Origin: Cyanodermella asteris
Lineage: Eukaryota > Ascomycota > Lecanoromycetes > Ostropales > Stictidaceae
Assembly: GCA_900618795.1 (NCBI GenBank)
Contig: UYJD01000018.1
Coordinates: 106,530-170,529 of the forward strand
Direction: 5' to 3'
Length of the DNA: 64,000 nucleotides
The translations under genes were made by a program, and so were the position numbers. Positions 43,998 to 55,316 of the stretch are shown piece by piece (the stretch's first letter is position 1; the number at the start of each line of letters is the position of its first letter). The notes below the pieces were generated by a model. That model had not been told where the DNA came from. It searched no databases and worked only from the letters and a program-made list of their open reading frames with translations.

Positions 43998-46153
43998 GTA
44001 CAATGATACGACCGGCCCGGACCATGGTTTTGTGTTTGTAAATTACCTTTTGCATGCAAGGCGTTTTGTATGATATGGACGGGGACGGGGCCACGAATTC
44101 AAACACATCCAGAAACTTTCCTGCAAGCGATCAGTGGGGCATGGGCAGCCCTTCGAGCTAGTCTCGATGGAAGCCTGCTACTGGTCGAGCATGATGTGAC
44201 TTCGACGAGCTGATGACAATCCTAAACGATCAGCTGTCTTGGGCGTTACACACTCGAATTGCAGAATGCTGAGAGTTGAGCACCGACGGCTACTGGTCGG
44301 AGGCTCTTCAGCAGTTGGAAATAATATCAGCAACAGCTAGACAAGACAATAAAGCATCATACATACCCATCAACGTTGAATCTTCCCTGTAATTCTACCT
44401 CGCCTCTGGGCTAAGAAAAAATCGTGACAGGGGATTTACTTTGAGCTTGCTAGCCAGTTTCAAGCGAGGATCATTTCACGACGAAGCTGGCTCCAAATTG
44501 CAATCAGGACTCTCGCGTCATCTTGGACATGTAGGCGATGCTGACCGGCTGCATATCCGACGAGAGCTGACCGCCAAGATCGTGGATGTTTTGACTTCAG
44601 CAATTACCTAGTGAGGTTTGCCTTACCTTATCCAATGCGGCACGAAGACAATGCATCCCGTACCAAGCAGCAACTGCCCATGACGTATAGTCAACAGAAG
44701 ATACGCTGTAGCTGATCTCGAACCCCTTCCACGTGCAACAGCGATATTGTCCTTGGTCGTGTTCGGGGTTTGTGAGCTAACCCTCTCGCGACGACGTGAA
44801 ATTTTATGGCTGGACCCGACAGCTTGGATCGTAGGCTCGAAGGTAGCAGATAAAACGAGTCATCGACCTGCCGTACGTGCTTGTCTCCCCTTCTCCGCCT
44901 GGTTGTCCAGCATTCAAAGCTCTGCAACCAGGGCCTTCCGGGTGATAGCCTGTGCTCTCGGCGATTGTTGTGCTTTGGGTGGAAAATTTGTGTGCCCCTC
45001 GCAAGCAGCTGGCCAACACTTGCGTGACGCCAATCATGCCGTGGCGGAACATAGGTACGCGTCCAGCATAAGCGACTCGCCCCAGTAGGTCCTCTAATTG
45101 GCGTAGAAGATGGGGGCGGCCCCTCAAGCAGCCCAGAATGGAGGAGAATGTCTCAGGTATCTCTGGTCTCGTGTGTAGCCTAGCAGATCGAGATCGCTGA
45201 CCCAAGGCTCGCACTGATGCAAGCCGAAAGAAGCGCCAGAAGTCGATTGAGGGCCCGGGGATGTACAAACTTCCCCGGGCGTTTGGCTCTGCCCCGTCAC
45301 CACTACCAGTATCGGTACCACTCGTAATGAGACAGGCAAGGCCACTGCGTGTCCTGCAAGCGCATATTGTGGGTATAGTCGGATCTGAGTTGGGTTAGAA
45401 TGAGGGCTCGGGCTGCTCCCGGGCGTTCCGGCGTCTTAGGGAGTAACAAGTGCAGAATGGTGCATGTTTTCGTCAGCTGTCATTCCCATAATGCTGCCAG
45501 TGGTCGCCTTAGCTCTCGAACGGGCTCGCGTCTTATGTCTCGAACGGTCCTCGCCGTGGAAGAGGCTGAGATAAGCCCGCATCGTTTGCAGCTGCACGTT
45601 GACAAACCGCCGCCGCCGGTCTGATCTGATCCTAGCCTTCCCTATTGTTCTTCTCGTCTCAGCAATAAGATGGGCGGGGAGGCGGGACGGTTCCTTTGCC
45701 GGGCAGGGTGACGCACGGGGTTGGGCCAATCGAGGCGATGTAGGGAAGCGGAATCTGACTCCTCTTTCCCGTTTTCGATGTCGCTGCTTGTCGTGAAGGC
45801 TGACGTGCATGCAGCCCGATGCAATCCCTCATTCGTGTGTGCCATCACAACTGCCCCATGGCAAATGGATGGCGATGAGATGGTGGATGGGCGATTGCTG
45901 GGCTCGGAGTGAATATAAAAGGTCTCCAGTCCCGTTGCTTTCGTCCACTCCCTTTGGTAAAGCAAACTCGCAGACCCGGTCTTACAGTGCTAAGTCTGCA
46001 CATCGCTGCTCCCAGATTTCATTCCTGCCCTTTAAACCTTTCACAAGGACCATTGAGTGGTCACGAGAGAACACACTGTGTCACACAGCTGTTGGAAACC
46101 CCAACAATTCGGGTCGCAATCTGCGAGACTCGTCGAACAAGATTGAAAGTGAG
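43998..46153. other. Intergenic, 2.2 kb, includes promoter of the zinc-finger-like gene
   Basis: No convincing gene. The frame of the downstream gene is open back to an ATG at 45809, but a TATA box inside that stretch argues that it is promoter or leader sequence. Confidence 0.45.
45914..45920 (+). promoter_or_regulatory. Probable TATA box
   Basis: The motif TATAAAA lies 234 bases before the ATG at 46154, a spacing that fits a TSS near 45945 and a leader of about 200 bases. It makes the upstream ATG at 45809 unlikely as the start. Confidence 0.5.
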
Positions 46154-47053
46154 ATGACTTATGAGGAAAGGCATGTGGCCGACCAAAACTTGATGGAAAT
46201 ACACCGACAGGTGTACCTTAGGGGCCTGGGGGCTTACTTCAAGTCCCGGCAGGATCATATGTCTGACGAGGACAGGATCAGACAAGCCAGTCTGTTCTTC
46301 AAAAGCGAGTCCGACGGCAGTGTGGCCCACTTGCAGGAGTGGAGTGAGTGGTTTCCAGAGTCAACATCCTGGCTGCAAGGCACGCACCGAGACTTTGAAG
46401 TCCACGTAAACAAATTCTGGGCTCAAGAGATCGAGGAGGATGCCCAGTCCGGTGCCTTGCGGTACATCTCCGAAGCCGAGTGGAAAACCTGGTACCACAA
46501 CATGACAAAGCGCTCGAGACGACAGGAAGAGATGCGGACCTTGTTCAGCAGCCTCAAGCAATGGAGAGAAATCGATGCCGCTCTCTGTCAAGATCACAAC
46601 CAGATGGCAGGACTGAGTTTGCTGGAGTCCCGGGAGCTTCCGGTACGCGTGGTGCCCGACCCGAACCAAACTCACCACCAGCTCGTAGTAGCACAGGCAG
46701 CCTCGCAGGAGCCCGATGCACCATATAGATGCCCAGAAATCTTCAACTGTCCTTACAGCACCTCCGACAGGGGCCATTTCAACCGGCACGTCTCCAGCAA
46801 GCACCTGAAGGGCGACGTCTACGTCTGTCCCTTTGACCCGCAGGAGTGTGGATCGCAGGCCAAGAAGCGGACCCCGGAAGGAAGTTTTTACGAGAGTCGC
46901 ACAGACAACTTCAGGCGGCATCTCAAGGAGCAACACAGCTCGAAAGGTTTCAACAGCTGGGACCCGGAGCGGCAGAGAGAGTTGCTTCGCAACTGCAAAC
47001 GAAGGAGGGAAGACATTGGCGTGGCCAGCTACTCCGATGGAGAACCCATTTAG
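46154..47053 (+). CDS. C2H2-like zinc-finger protein, function unknown
   Basis: 299 residues from ATG 46154 (MTYEERHVADQN). The frame stays open upstream to ATG 45809 (414 residues), but the TATA box lies between the two. The first two thirds are charged and helical (GLGAYFKSRQDHMSDEDRI, EWSEWFPESTSWL). Around residues 195-215 is YRCPEIFNCPYSTSDRGHFNRHVSSKH, quoted here as a C-x5-C-x12-H-x4-H finger. A second Cys/His pattern follows: VYVCPFDPQECG, then DNFRRHLKEQH. The C-terminus has a basic cluster, NCKRRRED. It resembles fungal proteins with one or two degenerate C2H2 fingers. DNA binding is possible but not shown; the partner and targets are unknown. Confidence 0.7.
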   Translation: MTYEERHVADQNLMEIHRQVYLRGLGAYFKSRQDHMSDEDRIRQASLFFKSESDGSVAHLQEWSEWFPESTSWLQGTHRDFEVHVNKFWAQEIEEDAQSGALRYISEAEWKTWYHNMTKRSRRQEEMRTLFSSLKQWREIDAALCQDHNQMAGLSLLESRELPVRVVPDPNQTHHQLVVAQAASQEPDAPYRCPEIFNCPYSTSDRGHFNRHVSSKHLKGDVYVCPFDPQECGSQAKKRTPEGSFYESRTDNFRRHLKEQHSSKGFNSWDPERQRELLRNCKRRREDIGVASYSDGEPI

Positions 47054-47834
47054 TCGAAAATGGTCGCGACGTTGGTCGCACAATGGGCCTCTGCAGCTTT
47101 TTGCTCTTGACGTCTTCCTGTTCGAAACGAAACCTGTTTTGGTTCTTGCACTTGTCTTCGTGAAGCTTCACGACCGTCATGCACACGCTCTCTTCAAATG
47201 CACAGCTAGTCTACGGATAGAAATTCATACATCTGCCCCAGCAATCAAAATCTCCAACGTCGCAGACTTCAGATCGGCTGGTAGTCATGACTGTTGATGG
47301 CATGGCGGACATACACGAAGTTATCGCGACTTCGCTGTCCTTTGCTTGGTCAATGCATCCGCGGAGGACACGAAAAGCGCTGCTAGAAGTCGTGCTATGC
47401 AAGTAAAGCGTTGATGCTAAACTACTTACAGATTCGTGCATTGATCCAGCACGCCGTCTTAACTTGGGCAACGAAGTTCGCGACGGCATTCGCATTCACA
47501 TCATGATCGTTGTAGCACTCGTATGTGAGAGTCGTAAGCGGCTTCCCGATCGGCCGAGATAGCGGAGATGGATGCGGCAAAGAAATCTTATGACTCTAAC
47601 GTGCAAAGATAGCGTGTTGCGGGTATTGAACATAAATACTATGAGCATCGCATCACTTCTAGACTTTTTGTAAAGCAGAATCGAAGGCTTCGCATGTGTG
47701 AAACAGGTTTGGTCAACTTAGTCCACAGCATACATCAACATCGCCTCTTCTGAAGCACTGTGAGAATTTATTGGCATACAAATTGCACCTTGTATTCTCT
47801 CGAAATCCTGCTGCTTTTCAGAAATCTCTTCACA
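47054..47834. other. Intergenic with a possible small minus-strand gene fragment
   Basis: This is about 0.8 kb. On the minus strand around 47590-47330 there is coding-like sequence (TYECYNDHDVNANAVANF and VAQVKTACWINARI) ending at a clear GTAAGT donor near 47430, with in-frame continuations after either of two AG acceptors to a TAA near 47320. No start codon could be placed. Confidence 0.3.
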
Positions 47835-48581
47835 ATGCCTTCCGAACCCTCCGAACCCTCCCCCTTGCAACGCCTCTCCTCCCCGGACCTCAAACCCCAA
47901 CACTCCACCGCCCTCCTGACCCCCCGCCTCCGACTCCGACCCGTCCAACCCTCCGATCTCCAACACCTCCACGCCATTCGCAGGGACCCCACCACGATGA
48001 AGTACATGGCCGACAACGGCCTGCCGGACCCGGAGCCCGACGCCACAAAATCCGACAGCGTCCAACGGGTCCTGAACATGATGCATCCGGATCGCTTCTC
48101 GTTTGCCGTCGAACTGAGAGACGACGACACGCCCACGCCCACGCTCGTCGGCTTCGTGGGCTCCTTCCGACTCCCCGAAATCTTCTACCTCTTCGGCTCC
48201 GCGTACTGGGGCAGGGGCTACGCCACGGAAGCGGTGGCGGCGTGGCTGAACTGCTATTGGAGTACGTTCCCCGGTGGGCTGCCGGGGATGAAGGAGAAAG
48301 GGTGGGAGAACTTCATTACGGCGGGCGTGTTTCAGGGGAACGCGGGCAGCGTGAACGTGTTGCTCAAGTGCGGGTTCAGGAAAGTGAAAGAGGTCACCGA
48401 GGAAGACGAGCAAGGGAATCGGACGGTGGAGATTTATTTGATTGATAGGCCGGGGAAAGGTGAGACGAGTGAGACGAGGGTGGAGAGGACAGAGGGTGAG
48501 GGACCGGTTGGACCGGTGGAGGCTACGGCGGGGGTTGCGGGGGAGAAATTGAGGAGAGAGAAGGAGGCTCGGAATGTGTGA
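47835..48581 (+). CDS. GNAT-family N-acetyltransferase (RimJ/RimL-like)
   Basis: Transfers acetyl from acetyl-CoA to an amine; substrate unknown. Intronless, 248 residues from ATG 47835 (MPSEPSEPSPL). The frame upstream lacks a credible start. The domain starts at about residue 28 with LLTPRLRLRPVQPSDLQHLHAI, the typical Acetyltransf_3 opening. TLVGFVGSF is the central strand, YWGRGYATEAVAAWL is the acetyl-CoA pyrophosphate-binding motif A (Q/RxxGxG/A), and GNAGSVNVLLKCGFRKVKEV is motif B with the usual NxxSxxVLxKxGF pattern. A charged, disordered tail of about 45 residues follows the domain. It is convergent with the amino acid transporter gene, 102 bases away. Confidence 0.88.
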   Translation: MPSEPSEPSPLQRLSSPDLKPQHSTALLTPRLRLRPVQPSDLQHLHAIRRDPTTMKYMADNGLPDPEPDATKSDSVQRVLNMMHPDRFSFAVELRDDDTPTPTLVGFVGSFRLPEIFYLFGSAYWGRGYATEAVAAWLNCYWSTFPGGLPGMKEKGWENFITAGVFQGNAGSVNVLLKCGFRKVKEVTEEDEQGNRTVEIYLIDRPGKGETSETRVERTEGEGPVGPVEATAGVAGEKLRREKEARNV

Positions 48582-48683
48582 GGAGCTTGTTCTATGTACC
48601 TGTAGACTCGTAGCACCGCGACCTAGAAGTCCCGTGGAAAGGTGACTGATGATCCCCACTTGAGTCGTCAGACTGATAGCGGT

Positions 48684-50820
48684 CTAAGAGTATGGACTTG
48701 TGCAGCTGAATGAAGACTGCACGCCAGTGGCGTAAGCGGTGATGATACCCTCAATCGCGGCGTAGATACCCAGACCGCAAGTAACCAAGCTTCCCAGGAT
48801 GTAGAAGACGTGCCAGCTGTTCAGTAAAAGGTGCTTCTTGAAGCCGCGGATGTATCTCTTAACACCGCCGTCTCCGCGAACGACTTCTCCAGTGGTAGGA
48901 TTGAAGCCGTCGCCGGGAAGCATGGCGTCGCGCTTGACCAGGAAGCCGAGGTAGATCATGGGTGGGAAGGTGTAGCTGAACTGCAGGATCGCCACGGCTG
49001 CGATCAAGGCGGACAGATTGGTGACTTGAGGAATAGCGGCGCCGATGACGAATGAGAGGCCCCAGTAGATGGGTACGAGGACCACCCAGAGGTACTTGCC
49101 GGTCCGTGTGCCGAGGTCAGGGAAGTTGAAGAGGTCCATCAGAATAGAGTTGTACGCGACTTTGAGACCGATGTTGCCGTAAAGAAGAGCTGCGATGAGC
49201 CCCGTAACGATCTGAATCGCATTGCCGACCGTCTGCCAGACGTACGGGCTGAGGCTCTGGTATGCCGGATTCAAAGTGTATTGTCCTTGGAAGGAATACA
49301 CAAAGACGCCGAAGAGGAGATAGAAGAAGTAGATGAAGAGCTGCGCGGTGATCATGCCCTTCCAGAAGTCGAATGGACGTCTCATTTCGGCCATGAGCTC
49401 GATGAAGATGCTTGCGCCGCCGAAGGCGAAAATTGCGAGCTGGAGACCTTCAACTTGGACACTGAAATCGGTACCCGGGGGAGCGCCTGCATGTGTCACG
49501 ACCGGCTCCACGCTGTCGAAGCCGAGGACCGGGCCATTGACACTGATGGCGTCGTCGTAGTTTGGAGGCGAGTTGGCCACAACGCCCATGATCATGAAAA
49601 TGGTGAATAGATTCAGCCACACGCTCAAGTTCGCGATCCAGCCGATGTTCTTGACTGTTCTGATTTGGCCAAAGAGCATGCCGGCAATTGCCCAGACCAG
49701 ACACAGGACGACGAAGCAGACGTTGTCGTGGCCAGATCCAGTGATGACTTGTTCCAGCGAAAGACCGCTTTGCACGATGATGATACCGACGTTCATGAAT
49801 AGCTGGATGAACTGCAACAAGTTGCAAAAATGACGGGCCCATGCACCATAGACGCGGAAGAACAGATCACCGTACAGCCGGACAGGGTATCGATCCGAAT
49901 CAAGGCCCAAGTAGGACTTCCAGAGAAGAAATCCACCGTAGTCAGCGAAGAAGCCGAAGACCGTGTACAAGGCAATGCCAGGGCCGTATCCCATCTGTCA
50001 GGGTCAATTCGATATCTCGAAAGAGGATCAGCTACGAGTCCAGTGGGTACTTACATATGCCATCGCGGTCGGAACGTTGAATGGACCCAGAATATCGGTC
50101 GTAATGAGGAAGAAGATACTGCTCCATCCGGCGGTCCTCAACGCCCTACTCGCCATTGTGTACTCTTCGTCTCCGATTCCTCTGCTCATTGGGCTCGAGT
50201 TGGAGCTCCGGCGAACTTTCTTCTCGTCACCATTTTGAGCTACGTCGGCTGGCTGGGCAGCAGGAGCTGGAATAGAGATCTCGCCGCCCATGACCTGAGC
50301 AATGCTCTCGGCCATTGACTCTCCACCATGGCGGTTCTTCTTAAGCGTGACGCCGAAGAGCTTGTAATCGGGATGCAGCTCCTCATATCGCTGGTCTGCA
50401 CGAGTGATGCGTGCATGGTAGAGGTACTCCTCGAAGCTGACAGACTTGTCGTGTAGTTTACGTGCGGTCGAGAATGCGGTGCCGGGCCCAACGGGTATTT
50501 CTCGACCACCTGTTTTGCATGTCAGTATAAAGCATTGACTCGTGGTTTCACTGGATCAGGCACGCGCCACATTAACGAAGCCTATGACTACCCGTCATTG
50601 ACGAGGCGCTGAATGACATATGATGAAATTGATCGCGACTTTCATCGATTAATTTCGGTGGTACGTTCATCCGTGGCCCAAGGCTGCAGACTCGACGCTA
50701 CATATTCTGTGCTTCATATCTGAAATGAAACAGGGATTGGGCCCACTTACCGATACTGACAACGCTTGGCCGACGAGGATCTCCACCTCCCATCGTCAGG
50801 TTCGCACCTCCTGTAGCCAT
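48684..50820 (-). CDS. Amino acid transporter, AAAP family (Mtr-like neutral amino acid permease)
   Basis: Three exons, 50820-50751, 50509-50055 and 49994-48684, give 611 residues with about 11 membrane segments. The cytosolic N-terminus is about 150 residues, ending with RTAGWSSIFFLITTDILGPF, the conserved first helix of the auxin/amino-acid permease family. The third exon continues with MGYGPGIALYTVFGFFADYGG. Later features include IFAFGGASIFIELMAEMRRP, the conserved helix-6 segment, and GLIAALLYGNIGLKVAYNSI. Overall layout resembles Neurospora Mtr, the plasma-membrane permease for neutral aliphatic and aromatic amino acids; the substrate range is inferred from that. Splice joints restore smooth family sequence. 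A TATATC-like motif lies about 190 bases upstream of the start. Confidence 0.9.
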
Positions 50821-53553
50821 GATATGGACTTCGTGTGCAAAGCTGGCTTGCGTGTTATCGCTTGTGGTAGACTACTCGAGGATGGTTTGAGTGACACGAA
50901 GCCTGCGTAGCTCCTTGGCAAGCCGGCAGTACTAAGAAAGGGAAGGGTCAGGGAACAAGGTGGATGGGAGTCGCCGAGGGTGAGGGGATGAGAGCCACGA
51001 CCGGTGCAAGAAGATATAAGGGGAGATAAGGCGCATAAGGGAGGGTGAACGGAGCTGCCACGAGTGCACAGATTAGCCGCAGGGCCGTAGCACGGCAGCA
51101 AAGCTTCGCATCGACTGGCCTGTGACGGGGATCGATGAGTTCATCCCGGACAACTGGATTTCTGGAAGCACGGTAGCCGCGGGATCTACCAGCGCAGTCT
51201 CCACCAAGCCTAGCAAAGAGCGGCAGCCCACGACCATCGGACTGAAGCGGCATCGTCCATTGGAGAGCGCCAGGATGAAAGCTGGAACGATGCACGCGCG
51301 ATGGACGGGTCTGCCAGGGCGCATTGTCGATGATACCTTCGAAGGCGTCGATGATCGGGCTTGATTGGCAATTCGGGCAAGACCGTTATCAGGAAGAGTC
51401 TTCTCCTTCCTTACCAGACGGGGCTAGTAGATACGCGTGGCATATAAAGCCGGGGCGACGTTGAGGAGCAATGATCAGTGCTGACGCAAACCGTGCCGCC
51501 TTTACCATGCATCGACGCAATTGCTCCAAACAACCGCCTCATTTGGTGGTGTTGCTCGAGATCAATCAGAAGGGCGCCCCGGGTGGGACGAGCAGTGCTG
51601 ACAGACGAGGAAGCGCAGCGACGAAACGAGATGTCGACGGAGCCATCCCTTTGGGGACACCTGTCTGCCGGTATGGTAGCCATGGTGGTCTGCTTGTGGA
51701 TGGTTGCGCGACATTGCTCCGATGCGCCCCTGCTGGGCGACCCGATGCTCGAATCCGTCACTCCAGCCACTGGTCGCATGTTGTTCAATGAGCGGAGATC
51801 GAGCTAGCTCCAGATCCGTGCACGGCGCCGTTCGTAAACGAGGATGTTCGTTGATAGGCTGCCATTCCATGGAAATTAGCGACTTAGCAAGGGCCATGTT
51901 GCCCGAATCTGCTTCCCCGCACGACAGTGAAACTAAACCACCTGGACTCTTGAACTCACGAGATCAGCCATCTTCGCCAAACAAGCATTTTTGTACGCAA
52001 CAAGTACGAGGTGCCGGAGATCCCACTGTACCGGCCAACAGCCTAGAAGATCTGCTCATTCGAAACCGGTGCTACCGTTCCTCTGTCACTCTGCGAGATG
52101 TTGCTGATACGCTGTCATACAAGCAAGACAGTAGCAGCGTAGAAGGCTCATGTGATCACTTTCCCGTCTTGCCCGTACGCGAAGTTGGCAGAGCGAGAAC
52201 GATCGAATTCGCAACCTCCCAGATCCGAGTTAGTGGCCCTTCCTGGACCAGAATCCACGGGCGAAGAGAGAGCCGCTCTAAAGTCAGCGGCAGGCCCCAC
52301 TTGGAGTGCGAAGCCAAATGCTGGAGCTGTGCGTCCCGCCCTTTATGTCGGCATGCGGCATGGAAGCAGTGTCGTCGTCACCAGCTGAGAGTCGAAGGGG
52401 CGGTGCTGGGTTCAAGAGCTGGACTCCTCGCCAACACGCGCATTCACCATGCCGATACACATCGGCTCGTCAACGCGATGGACAGAAGATAAAAGAAGTG
52501 GGAACTAATAATGAACGCCGATAATCATGGGTCAAAACTCGGTACGACGGCAGTGGTTCGGCCCCGGACTGTCAGCCTTGGCTAATGCTTAGCACTTGTG
52601 GCCGGTCCAGTCGACCACACGCTTATACGTTTATGCAAAGACTTGAAACGTGCTCAAAAACGTGTCTGCTAAAGCGCCGACGCTCCGGCAACTGAGAGAT
52701 CCTGGTCAAGACTCGAGACAGCGAACGCGAAGGCTGAACTTCGGAGAGTCGAGCCACACCAAGGACCACCATCAGCGACCCGCGACGGGCCGCATGATTC
52801 GCGTGCTTTCAGCGACCAAGCGGTTTCTGAAGTCCTGAACCTTGATTAAACGGGTTACTTGGGAGGTCGTGCCAGGTCTGCCGTCCCACCGTATAAACCC
52901 TTGCCAGAAATACACCCACACTTTGAGATCGGGAATCGTGGTCCTGCCACGCGTCCCGGCGATGGCACCGCATGTGGACTATAACTCCTTTCTGCCTCAA
53001 AACTGCACCTTAGAGCGGCTGAAGCGTGTCCTTTCCATTCGCTGCTCAGCACAAGCTATCTGTCAAAAATGGTAGTGCTTGCCAAACGATATCGGTTGGT
53101 CTCTACCAACTGCGACCCGCTTCTCAGGAGGCTCTTTTAGTCTTGTACGATGCTTTTTTACTATCACTTCGTCTTGAAATGGTTTTCATCCCGCAGTCGA
53201 GACCGTCAGCTTCTGAGGCTATGCTTGGTAATGTATGAGGCTGATTATTGTTGCCCGAGCAAAATGACCGATCAGTCCAGAAGATCCACCTTGGCAACGT
53301 TTTCCGTCCTTCTTCCTTAGTTCCGCCACGACCATTGAGAAGAGTTGTCTCGTAATTATTCCCTGGTTGTATTCATGGTGCTCTGCTATTTGCTTCGCAC
53401 TCATACACGTTGCACTAAGTCCGGCAGATCGGTCTCACACCCATTCAAATCATCAAACGACGACATTCACAATCACAAAACAGTACGTCGCGACTAAGAT
53501 GCCAGATTCTCTTCACTGAGAAGTGCGCAGATCAATACTGAAAATTCTCCTCC
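50821..53553. other. 2.7-kb intergenic region with one long unassigned frame
   Basis: Promoter side of the amino acid transporter. The only notable frame is 51704-52492 (plus, 262 codons, ATG at 51869), described separately. The rest shows nothing recognisable. Confidence 0.4.
51869..52492 (+). CDS. Doubtful hypothetical ORF
   Basis: 207 codons from ATG 51869 inside a 262-codon open frame. The predicted protein is rich in Ser, Arg and Cys and has no domain, membrane segment or signal peptide. Wobble bases are only weakly GC-biased, and overlapping frames on the same strand are partly open too. It may be chance. It is listed because of its length in an otherwise empty region. Confidence 0.2.
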   Translation: MEISDLARAMLPESASPHDSETKPPGLLNSRDQPSSPNKHFCTQQVRGAGDPTVPANSLEDLLIRNRCYRSSVTLRDVADTLSYKQDSSSVEGSCDHFPVLPVREVGRARTIEFATSQIRVSGPSWTRIHGRRESRSKVSGRPHLECEAKCWSCASRPLCRHAAWKQCRRHQLRVEGAVLGSRAGLLANTRIHHADTHRLVNAMDRR

Positions 53554-53754
53554 ATGACCGCAGCCATGTGGGCGTTCCTTACCAATCCAGGCGGCCATTC
53601 CAGCTCCGAGGAACACAAAAGATACATGGACTACGTGGATGAACGATCCAGGCGGCGACAAGCACTCAGCGAAGCACTGGAATTGATTGAACAGGCTCAG
53701 GAGAAACTGGGGGGTTCGGCGGAGACCAAACAGGTCATGTACCGCGCCTTCTAA
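53554..53754 (+). CDS. Small hypothetical protein
   Basis: 66 codons from ATG 53554. The product starts MTAAMWAFLTNPGG and continues with a charged, probably helical stretch (HKRYMDYVDERSRRRQALS, then EALELIEQAQEKLG). The heptad-like spacing suggests a coiled coil. No family is recognised. It is short enough to be fortuitous, but composition and helix pattern look protein-like. No intron signals are evident nearby. Confidence 0.35.
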   Translation: MTAAMWAFLTNPGGHSSSEEHKRYMDYVDERSRRRQALSEALELIEQAQEKLGGSAETKQVMYRAF

Positions 53755-54115
53755 TTTGCGCGCGTTGTGTCCGAGATGGGGAATAACTGTTCGTCATCCT
53801 CGAAGTGAAACGGCTTGACCTAGTCTTTCGAGGCTCGTGGTGACTCGGCATCCATACAAGAATTGCAGCTCTTTCAACAAATTTGTGTATTTAGTTAGAA
53901 AAGACTCAATAATTGAAACGTCTCCCCTCACCTGCTCATTCCTTTGACCTATCCTCCGCAATAGATTTCACCATATGAGAGTCCTGCTTCAATAGTCTGA
54001 GCAACAAATAATGCTGGTTCGCGTAAAAGCTTTCTTGCAATTTGAGACAACTCATTCCTCGCTCCGCAAATGGCAAACCGAGTGAAAGGAAGTCTCTGCC
54101 GGGATTCTCCTTAAT

Positions 54116-54215
54116 AGGTCCTTAAGTAGCTAGCTGGCTATGTACTTGGCCAGATATTTAGCCAGTCATCTATCTAGATACTTAGCTAGGTGTCCAGCTG
54201 AATACTTAGGTGGGG
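54116..54215. repeat. Degenerate TAGCTAG/ACTTAG repeat
   Basis: About 100 bases made of imperfect units related to ACTTAGCTAGGT, spaced roughly every 14-16 bases. Individual copies differ at several positions, so it is an old or decayed tandem array. Confidence 0.6.
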
Positions 54216-54456
54216 GTTCAGTTGGCTTGCGGACCATGCGTTCACCCGGCCTGAACGTGCCACCGACGGCGACTCCTTTCCTCCCGCTCTGACGGCCGCC
54301 GCATCGAAGCGCTGACACCATCGATTTTGCCGGCCGCCAAGCCCGCCATCGAGCCGCATCTGACAATAATTATTCATCAAACCCATAGCATCACCTCCCA
54401 TCAGCTCACGAACGCCGACTCACGCTGATACCGTTACCCACGACCACAAGGCATAA

Positions 54457-54468
54457 CCCCCCCCCCCC
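54457..54468 (+). repeat. Homopolymer C12
   Basis: Twelve consecutive C immediately upstream of the COX17 start. Its length may be uncertain in the assembly. Confidence 0.8.
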
Positions 54469-54494
54469 TCAAGCGCCAAAAAATACATATAAAA

Positions 54495-54951
54495 ATGGGA
54501 AACACGGCATCAGCGCCGGCCGGTGGCAACGCCTCAGGGCCAATGGGTACGTCCGCCGAACTCTTAAGCTCCCATTTCCGCCGTTCACGAAGATTGGTCG
54601 GCGCATGCGTCCGAATACTACTAGGAGGATTTACACGGTTGCTGACGTCTTTTTTTTGTCCCCTGCAGCTACACTATCATCTCCTCTTGCGGCGAACATG
54701 GGCGCGGACTTGAAGCCAGCGGGCGCCGCGGCGGAGAAGGTCAAGGTATGCACCGACTCGCCGAAATCGATCGGCTCGAAGAGTAGATGACTGACCGACT
54801 ACAACAGCCGTGCTGCGTCTGCAAGGATGAAAAAGCCGCCCGAGACGAGTGCATGCTGTTCAGCAATAGCAACGACCCACAGAAGGATTGCGAGAGCATG
54901 ATCGCAAAGTACCGAAGTTGCATGAAGGGCTACGGGTTCGAGACACACTGA
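54495..54951 (+). CDS. COX17: Cytochrome c oxidase copper chaperone Cox17
   Basis: Carries copper(I) in the mitochondrial intermembrane space to Sco1 and Cox11 for cytochrome c oxidase. Three exons, 54495-54546, 54669-54745 and 54808-54951, give 90 residues. The last exon holds the whole functional core: KPCCVCKDEKAARDEC, with the copper-binding CC pair and the first CX9C, then the second CX9C in DCESMIAKYRSCMKGYGF. These twin CX9C motifs drive Mia40-dependent import. The N-terminus is a Gly/Ala/Ser-rich extension longer than in yeast, spread over the first two exons. All splice sites are GT..AG and keep frame. Confidence 0.93.
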
Positions 54952-55316
54952 GGCGATGCGACGGGATGGCGAAAGAGGCGGATGTACATGAAGGAAATTT
55001 TCAGAGTATAAGAAGCGCAGACGGCCATCTTGCCGCGACAGCATTTACATGGAGTTTGGGAAATCGCAAGAGAAGGACCAGAACTGTACAATAATGTGCT
55101 TTGTTTGAATTATCTTCGCTCACGCTTAGAGTCCAGGTAGCAAAGCCAGCCAACGCGGACATAGTGTGCAAGAATGGCGGGCAAATGAACCGATCCACGC
55201 TACGAAGAAAAAGACCGCAGGCGAATTGCCTGTTTAGAAGAAGAAATCCGCATGCCGTCCCAACCCATATTTGCGCCACATGTTCGTGATCATCGTGTCC
55301 ATCATGACAAACCATT
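54952..55316. other. Convergent 3' region, COX17 and bZIP genes
   Basis: This is 365 bases between two convergent stops. No coding signal is seen; it presumably holds both 3' UTRs. Confidence 0.5.

Larger units (their letters stand above)
53755..54494. other. Intergenic, promoter of COX17
   Basis: This is about 0.7 kb, AT-richer than its neighbours. It contains a degenerate TAGCTAGG-type repeat (54116-54215) and a run of 12 C about 27 bases before the COX17 start. Confidence 0.5.

Noticed and set aside
45809-46153. N-terminal extension of the zinc-finger-like protein
   Set aside because: Contains a TATA box in the middle and an unconserved Trp/Arg/Ser-rich sequence; more likely promoter and leader.
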